A stretch of 64,000 nucleotides of DNA from assembly GCA_021229015.1 (NCBI GenBank), contig CM037778.1, forward strand, positions 85,886,756 to 85,950,755, written 5' to 3'. A program made the position numbers and the translations under genes. Below the pieces are notes generated by a model. That model made no database searches. It was not told the origin of the DNA and saw only the letters and a program-made list of their open reading frames with translations. The DNA is from Solen grandis. Taxonomy: Eukaryota; Mollusca; Bivalvia; Adapedonta; Solenidae. This document shows, piece after piece, positions 35,900 to 49,000 of this stretch (position 1 is its first letter; each line of letters begins with the position of its first letter).

Positions 35900-36720
35900 G
35901 CAGTCAGCGGGGAAAAATTTGGGTTTCAGGTGACACTTTGATCGGGAAATTGTTTTTTTGTTCGGATGTGTTAAAGATATTGTACAAAGCCCCCCGGTCA
36001 CGATAATTAGAAACGGAATCAAAAGGGTCGCTAAAAAAAGTGATTTGTGCATAAACTACGTGCGGGGGACGGGTTTTTATGTGGTCCTTTTCCATAAAAA
36101 AAAAGTCGTTAAAAGGGATAATTGATAAAGTAAAAACGCGGGCGGGATTTATAACGGTCGTTTAAATAAAAAAGTCTTTAAACAGTGGTCGCATGTACAA
36201 ATGTTGACTGTAGTGAGATTGTAGCAAATACACCTAAAGTATTTTCCACCAGAAAATAAGTTCTTACAATAAAAAACACGAAAAGTCTTTGGGGACTTGT
36301 TTCGTGAAGAATCAAGTGTTGTTTTGTCCTTTTCTGCCACACTCATAAACATCTAATACCAAATTCGATTTTTTCCCACCCCAATGACCAGTTTCTAGAT
36401 TTTTTTTTTTTGGTAATCCATCAAAGAACTAAATATTTGAAATGTGTTCTGCATTTCGCTTGCCATACACCTATGCTAAAAATTTCACGGGGGTTTCCGT
36501 AAAATTCATGACTATTTTTTTAAAATCTCAAAACAATTTTTGTTTTCCCCGGGATAAACTCCCGCTATAAAAAATAGCGTGAAATAAAATTTTAAAACCT
36601 CCAGTTTTCGGGAAGACCTTATTACATAATGGGGTTGGGGGGGTTTTAGGGTTGAAAAATGTAAAAATTTAAATACAAACACCTTTGTTTTAAGATTTTT
36701 TTTTGTTTAAGGGTTTTACT
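35900..36720 (-). pseudogene. Polinton packaging ATPase (FtsK/HerA type, fragmented)
   Basis: Minus strand. 36352-36149 reads SVAEKDKTTLD, then KNLFSGGKYFRCI, matching the segment after the Walker B strand of Polinton ATPases (acidic strand, then a Gln/Lys-Asn-Leu-Phe-x-x-Gly-Lys segment). An upstream fragment near 36460 (VYGKRNAEHISNI) fits the preceding strand-helix. 36095-35904 ends KVSPETQIFP, like the C-terminus. The Walker A loop is not clearly readable. The protein would pump DNA into capsids in an autonomous element. Assignment rests on ordered motif resemblance across several frames. Confidence 0.6.
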
Positions 36721-36789
36721 AAAATACAATAAATTTACACAAGTAAAACAACATTACATACAGTTACTATTTTTATAAAACGATTACAT

Positions 36790-37965
36790 AATAATTCTCT
36801 GTTTTTTTTGGTTATTTCAAAATAACCAATGATTCATTTCCAATGCAAGCTATTGTTTCGTTTTAAGCGTCCAAATTGAACTTCTATTTTAACATTCCCT
36901 TTTTGAATCAACGGAATAAATTGTTTAAAATAGGGGTTTAAGTCAAGGCAAACAGATTTTGATCCTCAAAAAAATTTTTCCCGGAAATACTGTACCCTCT
37001 TTTTGGGTTCCGTTTTTTTGCTAAAACAAACATATTGGGGTATGCTCGAAAATGCTTTACCTTCGTTAAATTTTAATTTTTAACGGTTTCCCCATTACAG
37101 GTAAAACCACGTACAAATAATAGATTAAATTACAGTTAAAAAAGTCGAATTGGGGATTTGATTCAAAATTGCCAGTTACGGGTTGATTTCACGAACCCAA
37201 CCACAACTTAGGGGTTTTTGCCCCTAAACGGGTTACCCCAGGGGAAATTTGTACTACCGGGGGAAATACCTGTATGCGTGTTTCTGTTTAAGGAAAAAAT
37301 TTTTTCGCGTTTGTATGTTGAACTTTTCATTATGGGCATAAAGCACTGAAGGACAAAAACCCTTTTTCTTACGATAAAATGACATAAAAAAAAGTAAATC
37401 TTTAAGCAGTGTTGCTTCCCCTGGGGAAAAGGCAAAAGCTGGCGATGATCATCCAATTTAAGTTTTACATCCACTTGGTTTTAAAAATGTAACGGGGTTT
37501 TTGGGAAAAAAAGTCATGAAAAAAAGGTCTTGCAAATCCAATTTTTTTGATTTTGCTAGAATTGACTCCCCTTCAGCCCCGTTGTTTGCACCTGCTGGGT
37601 TGGGTCCTCTGGATATCGGGTATCTTTAAAATACCGGGAAAAGGTTGTGTTGATGTAGTGGAAGGATCTAAATTCATCAAGTTTGATCATAGCCGGAAAG
37701 GGTTTTTAAACATTCACTGACGTTTTGTTTTTGAAAAGAAACCCTGAAGACGAAACAAAGACTGTAAAAACGGGTTAACAGGGCCCAGTTTTTTCATTTG
37801 CTTCAAGAGGTTTCCCATCTGTTTTCACCACTTTTTAACTCACTAAAGTTGAGCCCCCTCAAATCGATGTATTCGATTGAATTGAGAGTTTTTCTAAATT
37901 CGATTGGGCCCCCATCTTTATTTTAATGATGGTCGAATTTTTTGGAAAGTGACATTGTTTACAGC
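36790..37965 (-). pseudogene. Polinton major capsid protein (double jelly-roll, fragmented)
   Basis: Minus strand. SIEYIDLRGSTLVS near 37880 is the first jelly-roll strand signature. Next come KTDGKPLEANEKTGP near 37820, MDVKLKLDDHRQLLPF at 37474, IVRKRVF and PSVLYAHNEKFN in adjacent frames near 37370-37320, and close to the end IQKGNVKIEVQFGRLKRN near 36890. Order, spacing and total length (about 390 codons if joined, somewhat short) fit the Polinton major capsid. Frame changes occur at most homopolymers. In the family this protein suggests that some elements can form virions; no virion is implied for this broken copy. Confidence 0.75.
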
Positions 37966-38869
37966 TACTTGTGTTGATGGGAGTCGAAAAACTGTAAACC
38001 CCTAGGAATTCCTTCATGAAAAGCTTATTGTTTACACTGACTATTTCCCCAAAAATTAACTTTTAGGTGGGTTTCCTTTTTACTTGTGATTTTTTAGGAG
38101 GATTCTTTTGTTTTTTTCACAATTTTTTGAGGGTTTTTTCTTTCTTTTGTCCAGTTTTTTTCCCCCTTTTTTTTTTGTTTCGTTCTATCTTTTCCCCTGT
38201 CTTGTTTAGTTGTCTGTTCAGTTTAGGTTTTCAAACCCTTTTTTTATCTGACTTTTGGTAGCTGATTCGTAAGATTGAAGTAGATGGTGCTGTATTTTAG
38301 TTCATCCCGATTTTGCTCTAAAACCCCCACACTTGAACTGGTGAACTTAGCTTTATGGGGAAAATTTTTCATTTTCAAAATATTTATGGTTTTTTTCTCA
38401 AATATTTCACCCCTTTTTTTTGGGTCAGGGACATACAACGAGAATTCAGTTTTTTCTTACAAACTGTAATTCAGCAACACAGGGTTTTTTAAGAAAGCTC
38501 TTGATCTTTCATATCCTTTATAAGATTTCGAAATTTACTACTCTTTTTCTTTCAACGGTAAATATATGGGGGTTTTCAAAATGGGGTCCCAGCGATTACT
38601 TTTTGTTTGTTTAAACGTCGTAAAACTGGAACTTCTTTCTTCCACAAACTTTCACCCCCAAATTTTTGAAAAAAAGAACAAGTTTGGTCGAAATGTTTTG
38701 TATTTTGAAGCTGAGGCTTTTTAAATTTACATGCCACTTTCCCTTTTCCAAAATATCAGTGGTGATTTTAAAAGTACTTTAAAATGCCAGGGGTTATTGT
38801 TGGGAAAAAAGTATTTAATTTCGTACTTTTATATACACTTCAGTTCTTTGACTTCTTTGCTTTAAACCC
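37966..38869 (-). other. Interval between integrase and capsid genes
   Basis: On the minus strand 38438-38080 gives stop-poor, very Lys-rich translations (a charged linker-like protein) across shifting frames. A further Polinton gene is possible; I could not identify it. Confidence 0.3.
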
Positions 38870-39690
38870 CGGGAATTGAAGAGGATGGGGAAACCCTCCC
38901 ACGATCGAAATACTCCAGTTTTGGCCGTTTTTTTTTCCTTAAAATTTTATCAAAAAACCATAAACTGTTTTCGTCTTTTTCTACTTTTGGCTCTGTATTA
39001 AAATAATCCCAAAAACCCTCGTTGGGGTTTTAAATCTTTTAACGCATACAGGGGATTCATCTTTATATTTTCTAAGATTTTTTTGAATACTTCTCTATAA
39101 ATTTTCATGAAGGATCTTTTTAAAAGGGGGGTTTTACATGAGAAATACGAACCAGATCTCCTTTCTGAATTGAAAAAGGGGGACTTTCTTTTGGGTTTTT
39201 TTGGGGGTTTAGGTACAGTAAAAATAAATCCCCCTTTTGTTTGTTAACACTTTTTGGTGGGTGTTTGTTTAAACTCTTCGGGATCTTAAATGACTATCTT
39301 TGTAAAATCACAAAAATCATAGGATCTCTTGTATCTCATCCATCTGTCAACTACCATTTTTTCTGACCGTTCAACATAATTCGCTTTTGGAATATCTGCG
39401 TATAAAAAAAACCATTGTTGCTTTCAAAAATTTCTTCAAAAATCGGTTTTTGAATTCTGAACCTTTACCTCCTCGTTTTAAAGGCTTTCTTTCAGCAAAA
39501 TTTTTTTCAAGATGAAAATTGATGTGGCTTTTTGTCATGCAACGGGTTTTTCCCATAGGAACGACAAAAAAAAGTCAATCACAAACAAAAAAAATCGCAC
39601 CCACCATTTTAAATTTTTTCAGGGTTTTTCCCCCGGGAAATTTAAAACACATCAAACTGTTTCATCAATAATGAACCCGAACCTTCCGTT
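38870..39690 (-). pseudogene. Polinton integrase with chromodomain-like tail (fragmented)
   Basis: Minus strand. FFLFVIDFF near 39600 and, in another frame, PLHDKKPHQF near 39540 correspond to the start of the DDE integrase core. GGKGSEFKNRFLKKFL near 39450 is the second catalytic strand region; ADIPKANYVERSEKMV near 39370 covers the third (Glu). FSIQKGDLVRISHVK near 39160 is an SH3-like domain, then PLYALKDL. KILRKKKRPKLEYFD near 38930 and WEGFPILFNS in the next frame resemble a chromodomain. This is the known layout of Polinton integrases, which insert the element with a short target duplication. Confidence 0.7.
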
Positions 39691-40653
39691 TTAAAAATGG
39701 CGTGGTTCCTTGATAGAGAATAGTTGTCTTTATTTTTAACCATTTTATAAAAGCAGTGTAAAATCCGGGAATTTTTTTTTTTTCCCAAAAACTGTAAAGC
39801 TTTTGAGGACCCAAATGCACCTGGTTTTTTGTATTTTGTAATTTTCTGTAGAATAAAATCTTTCTCTTCTTATCCCTAACTAAAATGAAGGTTAAAGTAC
39901 AACCATTTATTTTGATTTTGAATTTGATTTTCTGTTAGTGTAGCTGTAAAGGCACCTTCTCTGCAAAAATGTTTTACACTCCATAACAGATGTTAAAGAG
40001 CTCGGGGGTTTCCCAGGTATGAGTTATGGTTTAGATCAAAATGGTGGAATGTTTACACTGTGGTGTGTTTAGCCCTGGAGAAAAGGAAAAAAATTGGTTC
40101 CATGGTTGTGGTCACGAGGAAAACCCCCAACAAAAACCTTTAAAACCATCTCAACTTTCTGTTATTTAAATTTGATATATTTTCCATACTTTTGCAAAAA
40201 TTTAAAAAGTAATAACACAACAAACCTTAAAAAACAATTAAAAAAATATTTATTTTCACACCATATATGATGTACCATAAATACAATTAAAAAAACATTT
40301 ACTCATTAAAAAAAAATACATGAACTGAAAAAAGGGACAACATTTGAAATCAAATTTCATAATAACTAACAAAAATAGTTATTAACCCCAAAAACTTTTT
40401 CCACACAAAGTAAAACATATTCGATCAAAAAAAATTTACAATAAAAAATTCATGTTTCAAACTACTTTTTTTGGGGCTAAGAACATTTATTTTCTAGATT
40501 GTAATAGTCAGCACCCTCTTTTTCATTTTTTGTTTGCCCCCGGGGCGGTTTTTCATTCACCCAAACCCGTCTTTTTTTTATTTTTTGTTTTTTGTAATGC
40601 CAGTAGTTCAGGACATATTTGAGACAATCTATAATCCCCCCCAAAATAGAAAA

Positions 40654-41224
40654 TCAAACTTCATTTAAATGCACGACCAACAAAACAAAGTACATCTCGA
40701 TATGTTTTTGGTATGACATTGCCGAATGCTGACTTTGATGGGTGGGCTCCTCACACCCCCTAGCATGTTGTTTAAAAAACATCACCAAGACATTTATATA
40801 AAGCAAAATCGAAATAGGGTTCATTTCAAACGGGGCTGTTATCATTCATTTTGAAAATTGCTTAACGAGAGATTATTTGCCAGGGGGGTTTTCACCAAAT
40901 GGTAGTGTTACGATGGAATCCAGAGAATTTATCAACAACGTTTCACCATGTGATCCAATATTTTTGGAAATCACGGAGGTGAATGTTTTTGATCTTCCCA
41001 GGGGTTGTCTGTTTCTCCCACTTAGAGAGTTCTACTGACAAGAAAACAAAAACTTTTTCACTGTACCCAGAATGTAGAACCCCGCTTTTTCCTAAATACT
41101 TGTTTTGGGTTTTACTGTGTGACCAGGTATAAAAGGGAAACTCGAACGTTGAGTTTTTTTTTTTTGCGAATTGAATCCACGTCCATAATTCACTGGTCAC
41201 AAGAAAGGATTTTAGAAAGAACAC
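40654..41224 (-). pseudogene. Unassigned Polinton coding-like block near the right end
   Basis: Two minus-strand open stretches, 41224-40943 (with NSTFEFPFYTWSHSKTQNKY) and 40845-40654 (with HSAMSYQKHIEMYFVLLVV), are longer than expected by chance in this base composition. They may belong to one frameshifted gene upstream of the integrase, possibly a minor structural protein. No motif is decisive. Confidence 0.3.
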
Positions 41225-41739
41225 TTTGTTTAAGTCACGACGTTTTGAATTGTTTTAAAAATCAGTTTTATCTGGATGAGCCTTTTTTCAATAAAATTGG
41301 TGTGAATGTTCAGTCTTTTTCACCACAAAAATTTTTGATCGAGATTCAAAAAACCGGTTACAAAGGGGGCCCCGTACAGTTTCCAATCCGTTCTGTTTTA
41401 AAAGTTTATTGTTTCTTTTGCAAAACCAATTGAGTTTGTGCCATGCTGAAAAAAAGAAAACAAAGAATTTAAACCAGGTTGATGAGTATAAAATCCTTTT
41501 CCCCGTTATCTTTTACAAAATATAGAAACGAGTGTAAAAAAGGGAAACAACTCTTAACACCAAAAAAGGTTTAAAAGTTTACATAGCTTAAAAATGCTTA
41601 GAACTTTTAAAATAAAAATTTACAAATTAAAATTTTAAAACTTACCAAATTAATCCAAAATTTTACAACAAGGATTTTCGTTGGAGGGATGTTTCGGAGG
41701 TTGAACAAATTACCCTTTTTTATACAAATTTAATCAAAA

Positions 41740-42430
41740 TTCAATTTGACCTGACACCCCCCCCTCACCTTGAGCATTCATGCGCAGACATAGCCCAAAT
41801 AAACCCAATTTTGACCTTTAAACCCTTTAATCATGGCATGCGCGGTTGATGGGCCCAGATCATGACGTGAGCCCCTAGGCTTAAAAATGAATTAAAACTT
41901 TGCTTTAAACTCCCAAACAGAATACATTTTCTCTACCCAGATTTTTATCAAAATCCTTGCTTTTGATTGGTTTTATATTTCAAACCGGGTTGGGTAAAAC
42001 AAAAACCCTACAACTACTCAACAAACCCCAAACCCAAAATCCTTACTGGTTTTAATTGAAGTTTAAAAACAGTACTATAAATATGCCAACCGAATAGGAT
42101 GCCCTTTTTTTATGAGGTAAGTGTTGATTTTTGGGGGAAAACTGAAAAATCATTTTACAAAAAATTAAAAATTTAACCCTTTACCCAATTTGAACAGGAC
42201 AAAACCCAAATAGAATCCAAAACGCCCTTTAACCCCTTTAATCAGAGCGCCATCGGGGAAAAAAATTTCTTTTACCCAAATTAAACCCTTTAAAACCTTG
42301 AAAAAAGAGCATGCGCAGTCGGTGACCAATCATTGACCAGATACTGGGGTTGACCATTTTCCCCCAATCGGGGATGGAACCTCGGGAAACCCCCCCTTAA
42401 AGCCCCAAGTTTGCTACACTGCACGCGGGG
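41740..42430 (-). repeat. Right inverted end of the Polinton
   Basis: Reverse-complement copies of the left-end unit: GAGCATGCGCAGTCGGTGACC near 42307, CATGGCATGCGCGGTTGAT near 41834 and CATTCATGCGCAGAC near 41777, with AAACCCTTTAA segments between. The outermost part (GATGGAACCTCGGGAAAC and TTAAAGCCCC, 42373-42407) mirrors 26725-26748. Confidence 0.75.
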
Positions 42431-43062
42431 GTTTCAAGGGGGTATGTTTTAAAAAAAAAGTTTAAAAAAAGCCCGCCTTCCCAAAAAATCTACCTTTTTT
42501 TGGGTTTTTTTTTAAAAATTTTAGATTAAAATCATAAAAAAGTTTAAAATTTTCAGCAAAAAATTTTTAAAAAACAAAAACCCTACTTTTATTTTTTTTA
42601 AATGAATTAATTAAAAAGGAATAATTTGGGGAAAAAAACCCAATGAAGTGAAATTTTTGGGGGTTTTTAAATTAAAAATTTCATATTAAAAAATAAATTT
42701 TAAAATTATTATATATATTATATTTATAAAAAATTTGGGGTTTTTTCGGGGGGGTTTTTTTTTTAGTGAAAGAAAAAAATTTTTTTCAGAAAATTTGGGG
42801 TTTTCCCCAAAATTCCCCCAAATTAAAACTCCCCAAAATTGTTGTCAAAAAAAGCCGCAGGGGTGCCAAGGTTTTCTGATTTTGCCCTTTAAATAAAAAA
42901 ATTAAAGAAAATTTTGTTTTAAAATTTTTTCCCCAAATTAGGCAAAAAAAGGGGGCAAAGGTCGGGGCGTTAGTGAAATATTAAAAGAAAAGTTCTTTTC
43001 AAGAGAATATCCCCCCAAATTTTTAAAAAAAGGGGGGGAAAAAAAGAAAAGGTCAATTAGTT

Positions 43063-43093
<31 letters not shown>

Positions 43094-46000
43094 AAACATT
43101 TTAAAAAATAAGTAAAAGCCAAAGGGAAGGGGAAAAAACCAAAAGTAAAAAATTTTGGGAAAAACCCCCCCAAAAGGGAAATTCGCATTTGGAAATAAAA
43201 AATTTCATGTTGTAAAGATTCTGAAATGTGACATTTTAAATTTTTAAAAAATTACGAAAAATATTCAAGGTTTTTAAAAAAAAAAAATTTGGGTACCCCG
43301 GGAACCCCTTCTCAAAAAAAATTTTCATCCCCAAAAAAAAAGGTTTTGTCACATAAAAAAACCTTTTGGCCAACAAAAAAGTTTTTTTCAAACTTTCTTA
43401 AATAGGTAAAAAGGGAATTTAAAAGTCCGGGAAAAAAAAATTGATAAAAGGTCTTTTTCAAGGAATTTACAGGGAAAATTTTCTTTTTCCTGTTTTTTTC
43501 GGACTAAAAAGACAGGCTTTTTAAATTTTTTTAAAAATTAAAGAAAAAAAAAAGAAAAAGTCGATCGGGGCAATAATGAAATATTTTCATATGATGAATG
43601 GGTTTTTTTCAAGATAATTCACACAAAAAAAAAAATTTTATTTTAAAAAGGTGGGGAAGAATTTGGGGGCCCCAATTTTAAAAATTCCCCGACGGATCCC
43701 CCCGGGGGCGTTTTTAAAACAACGGGAAAAAAGGGGTTTTTCCAAAAAAAGGGGAAAATTGCCATGAAAAACTGCATAAAAAACTTTTGCAATGAAAAAA
43801 AAACTTGCTTTAAAAAGTAATTCTTTTAAAAAAACTACATAAAAAATTTGATAAAGAGGGGCTGCATAAAAGATTCCCCTAAACAGAATGGTTTAAAAAA
43901 AAGGTTTTCCCCTTAAAAGACTACTAAAGTTTTTCATAAAATGGTTTTCCCCCAAAAAAATTTTCCTTGCTGCATAAAAAATTTTCACTTTCAAATTCCA
44001 TCCGTTTAAAAAGGAGAAAATTTTTTTCAATGTCTGGAGGCACCCCAGACCCTTTACAGTTTTTTAAAACCACATAAATAGTCATTGGCTAGGTTTTTAA
44101 AAATTTTTCCCACATACGCTTTTTTTGCAGATCAAATCCCAGGGGGGCCGTCCCCCTTGGGGGGTTAAAGCATGATAAAAAAATTAAAGTAGAAAAAAAC
44201 CCCCTCAAAACCCCCGGGAAACCAGAAAAATCCCCCCCCGGAAAAATTAAAAGGGGGGATCATCTTTTTTTCTTAAAAGGGAAAAAGGGAAAAGGTATGG
44301 AAAGATCCCCCCTCCCCCCCGTCCCCACAACCCTTTTTTAGAGTTAGCCAATATGGGTAGTAACATATCCCCCCCCCCCAAAAAATTGGGGTTCAAAATT
44401 TAATGAAAAGAAAAATTAAAAATTTTTATATAAACTTAATTTTTCGTTTTTAACAAAAACCATTTAAAAATTATGTAAATTTAAAAAGGAGAGAAAATTT
44501 TAAGAAATTTTTTAAAATTTAAAGGGGAAAATTTTAAACAATTGAAATTTTGGGGAAAAAATTAATGTAAAAAAGTCCTTTTTAAAAAAAAAAGGGGAAA
44601 AAATTTTCCAAAGGGGGTTTTCTTTCAAGTAAAAAAAATTTTATTTTTTATCTTTTTAAAAACTTATTTGTTTTGAAAAAAAAATTTTAATTTTAATTTA
44701 TTTTTTAAAAAAGGTTATAAAGTTTTTTAAAAATTAAGACGGGGGATTTTTTTCTCGTGTTTTTTTTGAAAAACCCCTTTAAAAAAGGATACCCAAATTT
44801 AAAAAAAAAAAAAACTAAATTTTTTGTGCACCGTTTTTTTACCGTGGGAGTCAGTACCCGGGGAAATGTTTTTTAAAGTACAGGGGGGGGGGGCGGTTTT
44901 TGGGCGATACAAAGAAAAAAAACCTTAAAAAATTTTTTACCAAAAATGGGGTGTATCTTTTTCTTAAAAGTGTTTACAATGGGCAACATTACAGAAAATT
45001 TAAATTAAAAATTAAAAATTTTAAATTTTCTTTTAATTTTTAGAAGTTATAAAACAATTGTAAATTAATCTTTTTGGGTTTTTTTTAAAAAAAAAGGGAA
45101 ATTTGATTGGGTTTTTTTTTTTCCCCTTAAGAAAAAACACGAAGAAAAAAATAACAGGTTTTTAAAAAAACAAAATGTTTTTTCTTTTGTTAACTGCAAT
45201 TTTCCGTTTTCAAAATAATTAATATTTTTTTTTTTTAAAAAAAAAAATTTTAAAATTTAAAACATTTTCCCATTTTTTTTAAAATTTACAGCAAAAGATA
45301 TAGTCTTCGGAAAAAGAAAAAAAAAGCAGTGAAAAATTCCAGAAAAAGAATAATCCCAAAAACTCATTTTTTTTTATGAACTATTTAAAAAACACTAATC
45401 GAATGAAATTTTATACCCTTTTAAAAAATTGTGAAAACCCATAGTTTTTCCGCTGTAAAAAAAGAGAGGCCCGTTGAACAGCCAGAAAAAAGTTTAAAAA
45501 AAAATTTTTAAAGTGTGCGTAAAAAGTTTTGGGGTTTTTAAATTTTTCCCCCTTAAGAAAAGAAAAAAAAAAAAGGAAAAATAATTTTGGGGAAACATGT
45601 TTTTCAAAAAACCCTTTCATTAAACCCAAAATGATTTTAAAAAAAAATTTTTTTCAGATTTAAATTTTTAAAGGAAAAAATTTAAAAAAAAAAATTTTTT
45701 AATTTTTTTGCTTCGGGGGTTTGTTTTTTTTCAATCAACCCCAAGTCATGCAGCTCCGTTTCAGAAAATGGTTCCATCTCTTGGAAAATTTTTAAAAATT
45801 TTTAATTTTTATTATTTTTTGGGGCCTTTTTTCACAGTGTTATGTTTTTATATGCTTTTTTTTCCTTTTTCTTTTCAAAAAAAAACCTATTTTTAAAAAG
45901 AAGACGTACATTTTGAAACCCCCCTCATTAAATAAAATTGAACAATAAACAAACATACATCACAAATGGAAAACCTACGAAAAAAAAGGGGTTTTGGGGC

Positions 46001-49000
46001 CAACGTTGATTGTCCCCATTCGGACATGGACATTTTTTTTTTGGTCTGGTTTAAAATTTTAAAAAAAAAGGGGTTTTTTCCCCTAAAAGATAGCTCAAAG
46101 AATTTTGTTTGGGACTTTTTATCCCCAAAATTTGCATTTTACGAATATTCAGAAAAAAAACAAAATTAAAAATTATAGGGGAAATTTAAGAAAAAACCCC
46201 TTTTTCAATTTCAAATTTTTTTTTTTCCGGGTTTTTGCGAAAAAAGTTTTTTCTGTTTATCTTAGCGCCGGGCCAAGGGGGAATGAGTTTTTTTGGAAAG
46301 AGCCATGATTTAAAAAACCCAAATTAAACTTTTTTGGAAAAACGGCAAAAAAAATTTTTCCTTGGGGGTTTACAAAAAATTTTAAAAAAATGTTTGCTAA
46401 AAAACAGGGGAATATCCCCAAATCAAAAATACAGGAAATTCAATAAAAAATCACAAAAAAAATTTCAGCGAAAAAATTTAATAAATAGATCACAGAAAAG
46501 GAAAAAAACCGAAAAAAAAATAAAAAAACCCAACTTTTTTTTTTTCTTTTAATAAAAGCTTTTTTAAAAAATTTTTTTTACTTTAAGCTGGATTTTTTAC
46601 GTTTTAAATTTTACATTAAAAATAAAATTTTTTTTTTTGGGGAAAATTTTAAAAAATTTTGGAATATGTTTTTTAAAGTCTGTTTTTGGACAAAAAAATC
46701 AAAGAAACTCCGATTTTATTTTTTTTGATTAAAATGTTTTACTAGTCTTTTTTTTAAAAATTTATTATTATCCCTCCCTGTTTCAATCCCCCCAAATTTA
46801 GCAGCTTAGTCAAAAACCTATTTAAAATTTTTTTTTATGGCGTGTTTTTTATTTTTTTAAAATAAGATTCCATTCCAAAAAATTTTTTTAAAAATTTTTC
46901 TATAATCTTAATCTGTTTGCGTTTTTTTAAAAACCCACTTTTCCATTTTTTTTTAAAATTTTTTCGGAAAAACTTTTTCCCCCAATTTATTGGAAAAAAG
47001 AAAAATTTTATATTTATTAAAACCACAATGAGAAAGCCCCCAAATTTTTTCAACTGTTTTTTAAACAAACGGGCCCCCGATGTATAGGGGCGCGTTTTCG
47101 CTAAATCCATTTGAAAAAAAAAGGGGTTTTTTAAAATGTTTAATATTACTTGAGATTTTTTCGGGCCAATTTCTATGTTCTTTGTATAGCGAAAATTTGA
47201 TAAGGAACTACCAAAACCCCCCAAACTGTTTGGGGTTATTGAATTTTTTTTTCCCCCAGTTTTTTTAAAAAATTTTTTATATGAAATTTTTTAAAAAAAA
47301 TTCAAAAATTTTTTTAAAATTCCCCCCTATTTTTTTAGCAAAGAGTAAAATCGGAGTGATAAAAATTTTCAAAAAAAGATAATTTAGTAGTTTTAAGGGG
47401 AAAAATTTTTTTAAAAAAAAAAAAAGGGGGTTTTTTCACGCTCTAGATGCTTATCATTTTTAAGCAAAAAAGCGGCTCTGAGTTTTTCCGGTTTTAAAAA
47501 TTTTAAATTCCCAAATAAAAAAGTAATCAACTTTTTTTTTTTTATCATTTTTTTTTAAACCCATTAAAAAATTTTGTTTTTTTCTTTTTTTTTTTAAATT
47601 TACAAATCTTTGTTTTTTTTTCATTAAATAGTTAATCCCCAAGATTTGAATTTTAAAATTTTTTTATTTAATTGTCCCTGAGCTGGTTTATCGTAGTAAA
47701 TAGAGCAGATCGTCGCGAAAAAAAGTAGATACATGGAAGTTGATTTAAGTCTGATTCCAAGATCTTTTTTAATTAATCGCCTTTTTACTTAATAAAAAAA
47801 AAAAAAATTTTATGGCGAAAAAGGGGTACCTTTTTTAAGCCGAAGCTATATCAAAAAAATTTTAAAAAATTAAACCATTATTTGAATTTTAACACGGGGG
47901 AAAACCCCCACGGGGTTATAGGGACTTTTGAAATTTAGTTTTTTTCGCGACCCTGTTTGGGGAAAAAGTTTTCCCCACATGTCCGTTTTTATTGTTCAAA
48001 AAAAGTTCATAATCAAAAAAAAAACCCGAAAATTTTTTTTATTTTTAATTAAATTTTTTGAATTATACTATGAAAATAAATCCCAAAATTTCCACTGTAC
48101 TTGCTTGTCACGAAAACCAAACTGCTGTCAAAAGAATTTTGCTCTTTTTCACCCCTTTTATTTAAGTCGGTTTTTAGACATAATGAAAACAGTTTTTGAA
48201 ATTTTAATTTTTAAAAAAAACCCATAATTTTTGGGGTTTTGACTATCGCCTTTTTTAAAAATTGGAAAAAATTTTATTTTTTTTTCAAATTGGGGGGAAA
48301 AATTTCCTGCCCCAAAAAAAATTTTTTTAAATATTTTTTAAAAAAATTTGGGAGCAAAAAAAATGTTTAGTTAAAAAAAGAAACCGGGGAAAAAAAGTGT
48401 CATTTCCTGCACTTTTGTTCCTACTCTTTGTTTGGGGGGGTTTTTAAATTTATTTCGTCCTCACAAAAGGGGTTTTTCAAAAATATCAACTTTTTTTCCC
48501 CATTTTTTATTCTATTTTAAAAAAATTTTTTTTTGCATTTTTAAAAAAATTTTGGAAAGGGCTAGAAATCCTTTTTTTGATTTATTTTTATTGGGGAATT
48601 TTGCTTGTTTCAACCATCAAAACTTCCAGTTTTTTTTAAAGGGTTATTTTTTTTTAATTGCGCAATTTTTTTCCGCGTTTATATTTTAAAATTTTTTTTT
48701 TTTCTTTTTTAATTTTTTAAAAAACATTTCTTTCTTCTATTATTTTTTTTTTTTTCTTTGTGGGGGGAAAAAAAAAATTTTTCTTTACTTTAAAAAAATT
48801 TTACCTTTGCCCGGACAACCCCGTAAAAACCCCGGGTACTTTTTACCCTGGTTAGGGTTTTTTATATACACGTTTCTCTGCCCAAATTTTAAAATTGGGA
48901 TTTTCGGATATTAAATTTAAAAAAGTATCAAAAAAATTCATCGATAAAACGTTATCTTTAAAGTCTTAAAATTATAGCATAAAAAAAGAGCTTTTTATTA

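Larger units (their letters stand above)
26700..42430 (-). mobile_element. Polinton/Maverick-type giant DNA transposon
   Basis: The two ends share inverted sequence (26706-26830 against 42296-42426 reversed: a CGCAG element, GGGCTTTAA, CCGAGGTTCCA, GGTCAATGAT and ACTGCGCATGCTC). Between them, all on the minus strand, are fragments of integrase, major capsid protein, packaging ATPase and protein-primed DNA polymerase B, the diagnostic set for Polintons. The length of 15.7 kb fits the family (15-20 kb). Order on the minus strand is INT, MCP, ATPase, unassigned block, PolB. A SINE lies inside the left part. Frames are heavily broken. The outer limits and the 6-bp target duplication expected for Polintons were not determined. 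Confidence 0.85.
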
